A stretch of 64,000 bases of DNA from contig NZ_CP117879.1 of the NCBI RefSeq assembly GCF_028736155.1, positions 4,526,001 to 4,590,000 of the forward strand. The letters run 5' to 3'. Below the pieces are notes generated by a model that made no database searches, was not told the origin of the DNA, and was given only the letters and a program-made list of their open reading frames with translations. The translations under genes and the position numbers were made by a program. Shown in pieces: positions 15,447-23,866 of the stretch (position 1 is its first letter; every line of letters begins with the position of its first letter). This DNA is from Flavobacterium sp. KACC 22763. Lineage in GTDB: Bacteria; Bacteroidota; Bacteroidia; Flavobacteriales; Flavobacteriaceae.

Positions 15447-18224
15447 TTATCTAAATAAGTTTTTATCGAATACCATTCTAATTGCATCTGCGTGACGGCG
15501 TTTAGCACGCGTATAACTTCCAGATGCAGGAGCAGAGTATGCTTTTAATGAAGCCAATCTCCATTTTACAAGATCAAAGTTCATTAACATAAAGCTGTAA
15601 GCTCCCATGTTTTTAGGTTCTTCTTGTGCCCAAACATAATCATCAGCATTTGGATATTTTGCAATGATTTCTTTGATTTGCTCAACTGGGAAAGGGAATA
15701 ATTGCTCAATACGAACAACTGCAACGTCTTTTCTTCCGTTGTTTTCTCTTTCTGCAGTAATATCATAGTAGAATTTACCAGTAACGAAAACTAATGTTTT
15801 AACATCTTTTTTGTTTACTGTAGTATCATCAATTGTTTCTTGGAAACTTCCGTTTACTAAATCTTCTACTGGAGATACACATCTTGGGTCACGAAGTAAA
15901 CTTTTTGGAGTAAATACAACCAATGGTTTACGGAAATTCGTTTTCAATTGTCTTCTTAATAAGTGGAAGAAGTTAGCAGGAGTTGTACAATCTGCAACAT
16001 ACATATTATGTCTTGCACAAAGCTGTAAGTAACGCTCCATTCTTGCAGAAGAGTGCTCAGCACCTTGTCCTTCGTATCCGTGAGGCAATAAAAGAACGAT
16101 ACCGTTTTGGTTGTTCCATTTATCTTCACCACAAGAAATGTATTGGTCAATCATAATTTGAGCTCCGTTAGAGAAATCTCCAAATTGTGCTTCCCAGATT
16201 GTTAAAGCTTTTGGACTTGCTAATGCATATCCGTAATCAAAACCTAAAACTCCATACTCAGATAAGTGAGAGTTGTAAACATTAAAGTTTCCTTTTTTGT
16301 CTTCAAGGCTATTGATTAAGATTACTTCTTCTTCAGAATCTTCAACTTTAACTACAGCGTGACGGTGAGAGAAAGTTCCTCTTTCTACGTCTTGTCCAGA
16401 AATACGAACATCAAAACCTTCTTGTAATAAAGATCCGTATGCTAAATGTTCTGCCATTCCCCAATCTAAAAGATTAGTTTCAAAGAACATTGTTTTTCTG
16501 TCGTTGATTAATTTTTGAATTTTACTGATGAATTTTTTGTCTTCAGGTAAATTAGAAATAGCATTTGCAATCTGAGTTAATTTTTCTTTTGGATAAGAAG
16601 TATCAACTTTTTGAAGCATTTGCGTGTCTGTAACCTGAACAAAACCTTCCCACTCGTTTTTCATGAATGGAGTAATGATAGTCAAATCTTTTTTACGAGA
16701 AGCTTCTAAGTTCTCCTCCAATTGAGATTTGTATTGTTTTTCTAAAGCATTCACGTAAGAAGCATCAATTACGCCATCAGAAAGTAATTTCTCTGCGTAG
16801 ATGTCTCTTGGGTTTTTATGTTTAGCAATGATTTTATATAAAACAGGCTGAGTAAAACGTGGCTCATCACCTTCGTTGTGTCCGTATTTTCTATATCCTA
16901 ATAAATCGATAAATACGTCACGTCCAAACTGCATTCTGTAATCTAATGCAAAAGATACAGCGTGAACAACAGCTTCAGCATCGTCAGCGTTAACGTGCAA
17001 TACTGGAGAAAGTGTTACTTTGGCAACGTCTGTACAGTAAGTAGAAGAACGAGCGTCTAAGTAGTTTGTTGTAAAACCAACTTGGTTGTTGATCACGATA
17101 TGAATTGTACCACCAGTTTTGTATCCGTCCAATAAAGACATTTGAATGATTTCATACAAAATACCTTGACCAGCGATAGCCGCATCACCGTGAACAGCGA
17201 TTGGCAATACTTTTGAAATATTTTCTGGGAAATGTCTTTCTTGTTTTGCTCTTGTAATACCTTCAATAACAGCTCCAACAGTCTCTAAGTGAGAAGGGTT
17301 TGGTGCTAAGTTGATGTTGATGCTTTTTCCAGATCTTGTTTTTCTGTCAGCAGTAAGACCTAAGTGGTATTTTACGTCACCGTCAAAATATTCTTGATCG
17401 TAATCTTTTCCGTCAAACTCACCAAAGATATCTTGAGTAGATTTTCCGAAGATGTTTGCCAAAACGTTCAAACGACCACGGTGAGCCATTCCCATTACGA
17501 ATTGTTCAACACCTTTTTCAGCAGCTTGCTCGATCAAAGCGTCAAGAGCTGGGATGATAGATTCTCCACCTTCTAATGAGAAACGTTTTTGTCCAACATA
17601 TTTAGTATGAAGGAAATTCTCAAAAGAAACAGCTTCGTTTAATTTATTTAAGATTGTTTTCTTTTCGTCAGAAGAGAAGTTAGGCTGATTTGTATTTACA
17701 GCTAATTTGTCCTGAATCCATTTTACTACATTAGGATTTCTAATGTACATGTACTCAATACCGATATGCTGGCAGTAAATAGCTTTTAGACGATTTACGA
17801 TATCTTGCAAAGAAGATGGCGCCATTCCGATTGTTTGAGCCGCATCAAAAACAGTTGAAAGGTCTGCTGTAGATAATCCGAAGTTCTCGATATCCAAAGT
17901 TGGAGATGAAGTTCTACGGTCACGAACAGGATTTGTTTTCGTGAATAAATGCCCGCGCGTACGGTATCCGTCAATTAATTTAAGAACGTTAAATTCTTTC
18001 TTTAGTTTTTCAGAAATCTGACTGTAATCTGTGTTATCGCTAGTCACGTACTCAACGATCGTTTGCACAGGGTTTTCGTCATTATAAGTCGTTTGTCCAA
18101 AGTCAAAACCTTGAAAGAAACTTCTCCAGCTAGGCTCTACGCTGTCTGGGTTAACTAAATATTGATCGTATAATTGTGCAAAAAACTCAGTATGCGCTGC
18201 GTTTAAAAATGAAAACCTATCCAT
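15447..18224 (-). CDS. sucA: 2-oxoglutarate dehydrogenase E1 component
   Basis: This is the thiamine diphosphate-dependent E1 that decarboxylates 2-oxoglutarate in the TCA cycle. The 925-residue protein has the E1 N-terminal E2-binding segment (FLNAAHTEFFAQLYDQYLVNPDSV split near residues 4-27), the 2-oxoglutarate-specific FVMGMAHRGRLNVL, the ThDP region GDAAIAGQGI and the transketolase-like pyrimidine domain with GYGYALASP. The C-terminal part has WAQEEPKNMGA. A -7 box TACTTTTG lies at 18269-18262, so the pair sucA-sucB starts here. The lipoamide dehydrogenase subunit is not in the window. Confidence 0.96.
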   Translation of the reverse strand: MDRFSFLNAAHTEFFAQLYDQYLVNPDSVEPSWRSFFQGFDFGQTTYNDENPVQTIVEYVTSDNTDYSQISEKLKKEFNVLKLIDGYRTRGHLFTKTNPVRDRRTSSPTLDIENFGLSTADLSTVFDAAQTIGMAPSSLQDIVNRLKAIYCQHIGIEYMYIRNPNVVKWIQDKLAVNTNQPNFSSDEKKTILNKLNEAVSFENFLHTKYVGQKRFSLEGGESIIPALDALIEQAAEKGVEQFVMGMAHRGRLNVLANIFGKSTQDIFGEFDGKDYDQEYFDGDVKYHLGLTADRKTRSGKSININLAPNPSHLETVGAVIEGITRAKQERHFPENISKVLPIAVHGDAAIAGQGILYEIIQMSLLDGYKTGGTIHIVINNQVGFTTNYLDARSSTYCTDVAKVTLSPVLHVNADDAEAVVHAVSFALDYRMQFGRDVFIDLLGYRKYGHNEGDEPRFTQPVLYKIIAKHKNPRDIYAEKLLSDGVIDASYVNALEKQYKSQLEENLEASRKKDLTIITPFMKNEWEGFVQVTDTQMLQKVDTSYPKEKLTQIANAISNLPEDKKFISKIQKLINDRKTMFFETNLLDWGMAEHLAYGSLLQEGFDVRISGQDVERGTFSHRHAVVKVEDSEEEVILINSLEDKKGNFNVYNSHLSEYGVLGFDYGYALASPKALTIWEAQFGDFSNGAQIMIDQYISCGEDKWNNQNGIVLLLPHGYEGQGAEHSSARMERYLQLCARHNMYVADCTTPANFFHLLRRQLKTNFRKPLVVFTPKSLLRDPRCVSPVEDLVNGSFQETIDDTTVNKKDVKTLVFVTGKFYYDITAERENNGRKDVAVVRIEQLFPFPVEQIKEIIAKYPNADDYVWAQEEPKNMGAYSFMLMNFDLVKWRLASLKAYSAPASGSYTRAKRRHADAIRMVFDKNLFR

Positions 18225-18261
18225 AATATGAGTGAATATACTTTTTTGTTATATAGAAAGG

Positions 18262-18269
18262 CAAAAGTA
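18262..18269 (-). promoter_or_regulatory. Candidate -7 box of sucA
   Basis: TACTTTTG on the minus strand matches TAnnTTTG, 37 bp before the sucA ATG. No TTG is found at the expected -33 distance. Confidence 0.4.
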
Positions 18270-18341
18270 CAACAATCGCATTTATTTAAATCTTTTTTTT
18301 ACGTACTTTTACGTAAAAATTTGTTAAAATAAACGTTAACT

Positions 18342-18908
18342 ATGAATAAAATTCAATCTTCAATCGATTTCAGATATTTTTTTGTGATTTTGGCGGTCTT
18401 GTTTTCAAGTTATAGTATTGGACAACAAAAATATGTCATTGACAACAGTAATCATTTTTGGGACAAAGTTCAATTTGGTGGAGGACTCGGATTGGGTTTC
18501 GGATCTGGTTACACCAATATCTCGGTTATGCCGAGCGCCATTTATAATGTTAACGAAATTGTTGCAGTCGGTGTTGGATTGCAATTTGGTTATTTATATC
18601 AAAGAGATTATTACGAATCGTTTGTTTGGGGAGGAAGTTTTATTGGTTTAGTAAATCCAATTCCAGAAATCCAGTTGTCAGCTGAATTAGAACAAGTAAG
18701 GGTCGATAGTCAATATGAAGGAGGATATGATATTTATGGTAATTATTATCGTCCATATTCAGATAGTTATTGGAATACAGCTTTATATTTAGGAGCAGGT
18801 TATAGAACAGGAAGTGTCACTATCGGTGCACGTTATGACGTTTTATATAATCCTAATAAAAGCCTTTACGGTTCTGGATTTATGCCTTTTGTGAGGGTGT
18901 ATTTTTAA
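18342..18908 (+). CDS. Exported beta-rich protein, probable small outer-membrane protein
   Basis: This 188-residue protein has an N-terminal hydrophobic segment ending at SIGQ (about 27) that is probably a signal peptide. The remainder is rich in Gly and aromatic residues with alternating strands (GGGLGLGFGSG, YLGAGYRTGSVTIGARYDV) and ends in VRVYF, a terminal Phe typical of outer-membrane barrels. It resembles the porin-fold or outer-membrane beta-barrel proteins common in Bacteroidota. The function is unknown. It is divergent from sucA. Confidence 0.75.
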   Translation: MNKIQSSIDFRYFFVILAVLFSSYSIGQQKYVIDNSNHFWDKVQFGGGLGLGFGSGYTNISVMPSAIYNVNEIVAVGVGLQFGYLYQRDYYESFVWGGSFIGLVNPIPEIQLSAELEQVRVDSQYEGGYDIYGNYYRPYSDSYWNTALYLGAGYRTGSVTIGARYDVLYNPNKSLYGSGFMPFVRVYF

Positions 18909-18971
18909 AGTTGCTATCCCGATATCTGTCAGGAGAGAGATGCTAAGATTGTAAGCTTTAAATACAGAAAT

Positions 18972-19532
18972 TTGAAGAAATTTATTTTTATAATTACGGT
19001 AATTATACTTTTAGGTTGTAATTCCAAGAAACCGGATATCAATGGAGAAAAGGTGATAAAAAAAGAATTACGACCTTTTTTTGATTCTGATGAAATCAAT
19101 CATTATTATATTGATTTCAAAAGTGATTTCGAACATTTATCCAAGGATAATGATATACAGATAGAAAAGAAAAAAGAATTCTCAAGCTTTTTTTATTGGT
19201 ATTATCCAAATACTGTCGAAAAAGATTTTGAGAATCTGTTGTTGAAATATGATTATAAAAAATCGAATTTATCAAGTAAGCAACAAAGACAAATTCAAGA
19301 CGTATTCAGTGAAAAAGATTCTATTCAGACTAATGAATATGCTTGTATCCCTGAATATCGCGATATTTTTATTTTTAAAAAGAAAAAAAAGACAATCGGA
19401 ATAGCAAAGATTTGCTTTAAATGCGGTCGTTTCCAAATTATTGGAAGTAAAATAGATACCCAGTATTTTGGACTTTGGAGTGAATTAGATAAATTACATA
19501 ATGTCGTTCGCTCCAATGATAAAAAACCTTAG
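18972..19532 (+). CDS. Hypothetical lipoprotein
   Basis: This 186-residue protein begins with KKFIFIITVIILLGCNSKK, a textbook lipoprotein signal (Cys at residue 16). The only start that keeps the signal intact is TTG at 18972; no ATG precedes the lipobox. The mature part is Lys/Asp/Ser-rich with a CGRF motif near residue 153. I do not recognise a family. It follows the previous gene by 63 bp on the same strand. Confidence 0.65.
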   Translation: MKKFIFIITVIILLGCNSKKPDINGEKVIKKELRPFFDSDEINHYYIDFKSDFEHLSKDNDIQIEKKKEFSSFFYWYYPNTVEKDFENLLLKYDYKKSNLSSKQQRQIQDVFSEKDSIQTNEYACIPEYRDIFIFKKKKKTIGIAKICFKCGRFQIIGSKIDTQYFGLWSELDKLHNVVRSNDKKP

Positions 19533-19552
19533 CATCTCAGCGCCTCAGAACC

Positions 19553-19906
19553 TTATTTATAATAGTTACGGAACCACACCTTCTGCCATTCTCTTTTTAA
19601 AATCAAGAAAGCAACTTGTTCAGCTAAAATAACTAAATCCGAACCATCTAGTTGTTTGATTTCATTTTCGGGAACGTCAATGATGTAGAGTAGATTTAAA
19701 TATTCAGCAAATTTGTACTGAATCATTCTGTAGACTTTTTCGTGAAGCTGAATTTTTAATTCATCTGGCGAAATGCTTAACGGAAAATCGATTCCTTCAT
19801 TGGCCAAATTAAAATCTTTATTAAGCTGTTCAATAAGACTAAGGTATAAAGTCTCTGCTTGCGCTTGCGCTAATAATGATTCGGTATTTACTGGTGCTAC
19901 AAACAT
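19553..19906 (-). CDS. Conserved hypothetical protein
   Basis: This 117-residue soluble, helix-rich protein has no signal peptide or membrane segment. It contains LYLSLIEQLNKDF, a mixed acidic middle and a basic aromatic tail (KREWQKVWFRNYYK). I do not recognise a domain. It lies 53 bp downstream of the polyprenyl synthetase gene on the same strand, with a TTTTAGATT repeat in the gap, so the two are probably co-transcribed. Confidence 0.65.
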   Translation of the reverse strand: MFVAPVNTESLLAQAQAETLYLSLIEQLNKDFNLANEGIDFPLSISPDELKIQLHEKVYRMIQYKFAEYLNLLYIIDVPENEIKQLDGSDLVILAEQVAFLILKREWQKVWFRNYYK

Positions 19907-19908
19907 GT

Positions 19909-19951
19909 GATTTTAGATTTTAGATTGCTGATTTATGATTGTAGATTTTTT
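19909..19951. repeat. TTTTAGATT direct repeat cluster
   Basis: Four degenerate copies of TTTTAGATT/GTAGATTTT lie between the polyprenyl synthetase gene and the downstream hypothetical gene. They belong to the same family as the cluster at 1951-2103. Confidence 0.7.
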
Positions 19952-19959
19952 CCTGAATA

Positions 19960-20934
19960 CTAAACTTTACGGCCCATTAAATTCTCGCCAAATGTTCTTA
20001 GAATATCCTTTTTTTCAGAATTAATATCCATTTTTTCTAAGGTTTCAAAGGCTTTTAAAGTGTACATTTCAATAGCTTCTTGCGTGGCGCGTGATGCTCC
20101 AGATTCGTTAAAAATAGTTTTTGCCGTTTCTATTTTTTCTGAATTATCTTCTAATTGTAACGTGAATAATTTTTCTAATTCAGAAGCTTTATCCTCAGTA
20201 GAAAACTCTAAAGCCTTTAGATATAAATAGGTTTTTTTGTTTTCTATAATATCGCCACCAACTTGTTTTCCGAAAGTTTCAGGATCTCCAAAAGCGTCCA
20301 AATAATCATCTTGAAGTTGGAAAGCTAATCCTAAATTTAATCCGAAATCATAAATTAGATCTGCTTCTTTTTCAGAAGTTTTAGCCACAATTGCGCCCAT
20401 TTTCATGGCTGCAGCAACCAAAACAGCTGTTTTATATTCAATCATTTTAAGATATTGAGGAATCGTAACATCTTTACGAGTCTCAAAATCTACATCCCAT
20501 TGCTGTCCTTCGCAAACTTCAAGCGCTGTTTTACTGAATAATTTGGCAAGGTTTCTAAAAACAACTGGCTCGTATTGTTCAAAATATTGATAAGCCAAAA
20601 TAAGCATGGCGTCTCCAGAAAGGATTCCAGTGTTTAAATCCCATTTTTCGTGCACAGTAATTTGTCCTCTTCTTAATGGAGCATCGTCCATAATATCATC
20701 ATGAACAAGCGAAAAGTTATGAAAAACTTCAACCGCCATTGCAGCCGGAAGTGCAATTGAATAATCAGTATCAAAAACCTCTGCAGCCATTAAAGTTAAA
20801 ACTGGACGGATGCGTTTTCCTCCAAGTCCTAAAATGTATTCAATAGGTTCGTAAAGATTTTTGGGTTCTTTATGTATGTTTTGACTCTGTAGATAATTGA
20901 TGAAAAAATCTTGGTACTGACTTATATCGTGCAT
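19960..20934 (-). CDS. Polyprenyl synthetase (isoprenyl diphosphate synthase)
   Basis: This cytoplasmic enzyme condenses IPP with allylic diphosphates. The 324-residue protein has the GGKRIRP motif (39-45), the first Asp-rich motif DDIMDD (79-84) with APLRRG following, and the second Asp-rich motif in FQLQDDYLDAFGD near 206. The first motif is the short DDxxD form and Phe74 lies five residues before it, which in characterised enzymes goes with chain ends around C20; a geranylgeranyl diphosphate synthase for carotenoids or quinones is therefore likely, though product length is inference. A -7 box TATCTTTG lies at 20964-20957. Confidence 0.92.
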   Translation of the reverse strand: MHDISQYQDFFINYLQSQNIHKEPKNLYEPIEYILGLGGKRIRPVLTLMAAEVFDTDYSIALPAAMAVEVFHNFSLVHDDIMDDAPLRRGQITVHEKWDLNTGILSGDAMLILAYQYFEQYEPVVFRNLAKLFSKTALEVCEGQQWDVDFETRKDVTIPQYLKMIEYKTAVLVAAAMKMGAIVAKTSEKEADLIYDFGLNLGLAFQLQDDYLDAFGDPETFGKQVGGDIIENKKTYLYLKALEFSTEDKASELEKLFTLQLEDNSEKIETAKTIFNESGASRATQEAIEMYTLKAFETLEKMDINSEKKDILRTFGENLMGRKV

Positions 20935-20956
20935 AATAAATTCTGATTTCGCGGCT

Positions 20957-20964
20957 CAAAGATA
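20957..20964 (-). promoter_or_regulatory. Candidate -7 box of the polyprenyl synthetase gene
   Basis: TATCTTTG on the minus strand, 22 bp before the ATG at 20934; no clear -33 TTG. Confidence 0.45.
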
Positions 20965-21075
20965 CAATTCAAATATGAATTTCTAAGGATGAAATGTTAA
21001 AAGCGTATGAATCACTTTAAACAGGCTTTTAATCCGTCTCATTTCTAAGATGTTAAAATTTTTTATAAAAAACTT

Positions 21076-21103
21076 GGAAACTTTTTTGGTATTCAGAGTT
21101 TCC
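21076..21103 (+). promoter_or_regulatory. Operator A: GGAAACT-N14-AGTTTCC
   Basis: A 28-bp inverted repeat with 7-bp arms. It covers the -33 element (TTG 21086-21088) and most of the spacer of the YceI promoter, so a bound repressor would block RNA polymerase. Two more sites have the same arms and spacing (21128 and 21769). Confidence 0.75.
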
Positions 21104-21115
21104 TGTCTATATTTG
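21086..21115 (+). promoter_or_regulatory. Predicted promoter of the YceI gene
   Basis: TTG (21086-21088), 19 bp, TATATTTG (21108-21115): a full Bacteroidota consensus match. Transcription would start near 21122, between operators A and B. Confidence 0.7.
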
Positions 21116-21127
21116 CAGCGATAAAAT

Positions 21128-21155
21128 GGAAACTAAGAACACTGTAAAAGTTTCC
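21128..21155 (+). promoter_or_regulatory. Operator B: GGAAACT-N14-AGTTTCC
   Basis: The second 28-bp inverted repeat; the arms extend to 8 bp (TGGAAACT/AGTTTCCA). It lies in the 5' leader just downstream of the predicted transcription start, 52 bp from operator A (about five helical turns), so both sites are on the same face of the DNA. Confidence 0.75.
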
Positions 21156-21200
21156 ATGAAGAGTTTTAATGATTCTTAAAATCAATTAAATCAGCTATTT

Positions 21201-21722
21201 ATGAAAACAAAATGGACCTTAGATTCTAGCCAATCAGATGTTTTATTGAAAATGAGACGATCAAGAACTGCTTATTTGGGAGGAGACTCAAATAAATTTG
21301 ATGGGTATGTAAATATTGAAGATAATGAGATTGAAGATGCTTCTGTAGAATTCTCATTAGATATCAATAATAAAAATGAAAGTTTCCAATCTATAGATGC
21401 TTATTTACAGCTTCAGGATTTTTTTGAAGAAGATGAGCATCCAATTATCAGTTTCAAATCGACATCGTTTCAAAAAGTAAATCAGAACATCAATTTTTTC
21501 AAAGGAGATTTAACTATAAAAGATATTACAAGAGTAGTTGAATTGGATGCTGAATTTCTAGGGGAAAATATTTATAACGGAGAAAAGAAAGTAGCTTTTG
21601 AAATCAAAGGAAATATCAAACGTGAAGACTTTGGTTTAGATTACAGTTCTTTCAACCACGCTTCGGGTGCTGCTTTAGGCAAAGACATTAAACTTATAGC
21701 AAATTTAGAATTTAGCATATAA
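21201..21722 (+). CDS. YceI family protein
   Basis: This 173-residue protein is an eight-stranded YceI barrel; relatives bind isoprenoid or amphiphilic molecules. Family features are the start KWTLDSSQSDVLLKMR, FDGYVNIEDNEIEDASVEFSLDI, HPIISFKSTSF and GNIKREDFGLDYSSF. There is no signal peptide, so it probably stays in the cytoplasm, unlike many family members. It is the first gene of a locus with a TetR regulator and an RND efflux system, and its promoter holds two copies of the putative TetR operator. A role in sensing or buffering the effluxed lipophilic compound is plausible inference. Confidence 0.9.
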   Translation: MKTKWTLDSSQSDVLLKMRRSRTAYLGGDSNKFDGYVNIEDNEIEDASVEFSLDINNKNESFQSIDAYLQLQDFFEEDEHPIISFKSTSFQKVNQNINFFKGDLTIKDITRVVELDAEFLGENIYNGEKKVAFEIKGNIKREDFGLDYSSFNHASGAALGKDIKLIANLEFSI

Positions 21723-21768
21723 ATCTTACCAAATCAATAATTTGATGTAAAATTATTACAAATTAACA

Positions 21769-21796
21769 GGAAACTATTTTTTTAATTTTAGTTTCC
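21769..21796 (+). promoter_or_regulatory. Operator C: GGAAACT-N14-AGTTTCC
   Basis: The third copy of the 28-bp inverted repeat, directly upstream of a -7 box TATATTTG (21801-21808) and 34 bp before the tetR ATG. It occupies the -33 region of the tetR promoter, which suggests autorepression. Confidence 0.75.
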
Positions 21797-21800
21797 AAAG

Positions 21801-21808
21801 TATATTTG
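21801..21808 (+). promoter_or_regulatory. -7 box of tetR
   Basis: TATATTTG, identical to the YceI -7 box. No TTG lies at the usual distance because operator C fills the region. Confidence 0.55.
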
Positions 21809-21829
21809 TGATGCAATCGAGAATTTAAA

Positions 21830-22429
21830 ATGAAAGAGAAGATTATAGCAAAAGCAAGCGAGTTGTTTTTAAAGCTTGGTTTTAAGAGTGTTACAATGGA
21901 CGATATTGCAGGCGAAATGTGTATTTCGAAAAAAACGATTTACAAGTATTTCTGCAATAAAGAAGTCTTAATTGAGGAGAGCACTTCGCTGGTTCATGGC
22001 CAGGTACACGAAATCATGGATACCATTATTGCAAAGAATTTTAATGCTATTCATGAAAATTTTGAGATTAGAGAAATGTTCCGCGACATGTTTAAAAATA
22101 ACATTGATACTTCTCCAATTTATCAACTCAAAAAGCATTACCCTGAGATTTATCAAAATATTCTTTCATTTGAAATTGATCAATGTACACAGATGTTTAG
22201 AGAAAATATTGAAAAGGGAATTCGTGAAGGTCTTTACAGAAGCGATTTGAATATAGAGGTTTATGTCAAGTTTTATTATACGCTAGTTTTTCATATAAAC
22301 GAAAACACCGTTTCTGAAAGCGAAGCACAAAGAATTGAGCTGGAAGCATTAGAATATCATACTCGCGCAATGGCAACTTTAAAAGGAGTAGAAGAATTAG
22401 AAAAGCAGCTAAAAAGAATAAATAATTAA
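21830..22429 (+). CDS. TetR/AcrR family transcriptional regulator
   Basis: This 199-residue regulator has the TetR helix-turn-helix near residues 20-48 (KSVTMDDIAGEMCISKKTIY, then KYFCNKEVL). A helical ligand-binding and dimerisation domain fills the rest. It lies between the YceI gene and the efflux genes, and 28-bp inverted repeats of one exact form occur in front of both yceI and tetR, so it very likely represses both. No copy precedes the tolC-like gene, which starts 93 bp later and is probably reached by read-through from the tetR promoter. Confidence 0.93.
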   Translation: MKEKIIAKASELFLKLGFKSVTMDDIAGEMCISKKTIYKYFCNKEVLIEESTSLVHGQVHEIMDTIIAKNFNAIHENFEIREMFRDMFKNNIDTSPIYQLKKHYPEIYQNILSFEIDQCTQMFRENIEKGIREGLYRSDLNIEVYVKFYYTLVFHINENTVSESEAQRIELEALEYHTRAMATLKGVEELEKQLKRINN

Positions 22430-22522
22430 TTCATCTAAATATATTCAATCGTCATTATTCTGAGTGAGGATGGAAAATGGCGATACTATCTCAAAATTTA
22501 AAAAATAAATATTTAACTACTT

Positions 22523-23854
22523 ATGAAAAGAATCCTTCTTATATTTTTGTGCACCATTGGCTTGACTGCCAACGCACAAACCACTTTAACCCTGAAAGAC
22601 GCGGTCAATTATGCGCTTCAAAATAAAGCCGATGCTAAAAAAGCAAAGCTTCAGGTAGAGAATAGTGAGTATCAGATTCAGGAAATACGTTCGAGAGCTT
22701 TGCCACAAATTAGTGCAAACGGAAGTTTAACGTATAATCCGGTAATTCAGACTACAGTTATCGATGGTGCAGGTTTTGGGCAGCCAGGAACTACAATTCA
22801 GGCAGCATTTGGACAGAAATGGACTTCAACTGCAGGGCTTTCTTTAACTCAGGCATTATTTGATCAATCTGTTTTTACGGGTTTGAGAGCTGCAAAAACG
22901 ACTCGTGAGTTTTATCAGATAAATGATCAATTGACAGAAGAGCAAGTTATTGAACGAGTTGCAAATAACTATTATTCAGTTTATGTACAAAAAGAAAGAC
23001 TTATTCTATTAGATAGTAACTATGTAAATACAGAAAAAGTTCGTGATATTGTTCAAGGGCAGTTTAATAATGGTTTAGCTAAAAAAATTGACTTAGACCG
23101 TATTATCGTAAAAATGTCTAACATTGATACAGATCGTCAACAGGTTAAAAATCAGATCGAATTACAGGAAAATGCATTAAAGTTTTATATGGGTATGCCT
23201 ATCGAAACTCAAATCGTTATGCCAAAAGAAGAATTTGAAGTTGTGCCAGCTGCTTTAACACAAGAGCCAAATATTGAAAATAGAACAGAATATTTGCTTT
23301 TGAAGAAACAAGAAGAACTTTTAGTATTCAATAAAAAAGCGGTTGAAGCAGGTTATTATCCTACACTTTCATTGTCTGCAGGTTACAATTACATCGGACA
23401 AGGACCTGAAATGCCTTGGTTTGCAAAACCAGAAAAAGGAGTTTACTGGTCAGATTTCTCAGCTGTTGCTTTAAACTTACACGTGCCAATCTTTACAGGT
23501 TTCGGAACTCGTGCAAAAGTACGACAGGCAGATGTTCAAATCAGAGAGTTGCAAGAAGACATTAAAGACACAAAACTTTCTCTTGATTTAGATTATAGAA
23601 ATGCAATGGCTCAGATTAATAATAATCTTGTGACTATTGAAAATCAGAGAGAAAATATGCGTTTGGCGTTAGAAATCTTAGGAAATACCAAAAACAATTA
23701 CCTTCAAGGTTTAGCATCTTTAACCGATTTGCTTGATGCAGAAAACGCATCACTTGAAGCTCAAAATAATTTTACAAGAGCAGTTTTAAATTATAAAATT
23801 GCCGAAATATCTCTAATCAAATCGAAAGGCGAACTTAAATCTCTTACTAAATAA
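22523..23854 (+). CDS. TolC family outer-membrane efflux protein
   Basis: This is the outer-membrane channel of a tripartite efflux pump. The 443-residue protein has a signal peptide ending at TANAQ (19) and two outer-membrane efflux protein repeats, each with a long coiled-coil hairpin (about 45-215 and 245-440). Phrases such as LTLKDAVNYALQNKADAKKA and LQGLASLTDLLDAENASLEA are typical. It is 12 bp upstream of the adaptor gene, so the genes form one operon. Confidence 0.93.
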   Translation: MKRILLIFLCTIGLTANAQTTLTLKDAVNYALQNKADAKKAKLQVENSEYQIQEIRSRALPQISANGSLTYNPVIQTTVIDGAGFGQPGTTIQAAFGQKWTSTAGLSLTQALFDQSVFTGLRAAKTTREFYQINDQLTEEQVIERVANNYYSVYVQKERLILLDSNYVNTEKVRDIVQGQFNNGLAKKIDLDRIIVKMSNIDTDRQQVKNQIELQENALKFYMGMPIETQIVMPKEEFEVVPAALTQEPNIENRTEYLLLKKQEELLVFNKKAVEAGYYPTLSLSAGYNYIGQGPEMPWFAKPEKGVYWSDFSAVALNLHVPIFTGFGTRAKVRQADVQIRELQEDIKDTKLSLDLDYRNAMAQINNNLVTIENQRENMRLALEILGNTKNNYLQGLASLTDLLDAENASLEAQNNFTRAVLNYKIAEISLIKSKGELKSLTK

Positions 23855-23866
23855 CAAATTATTACA

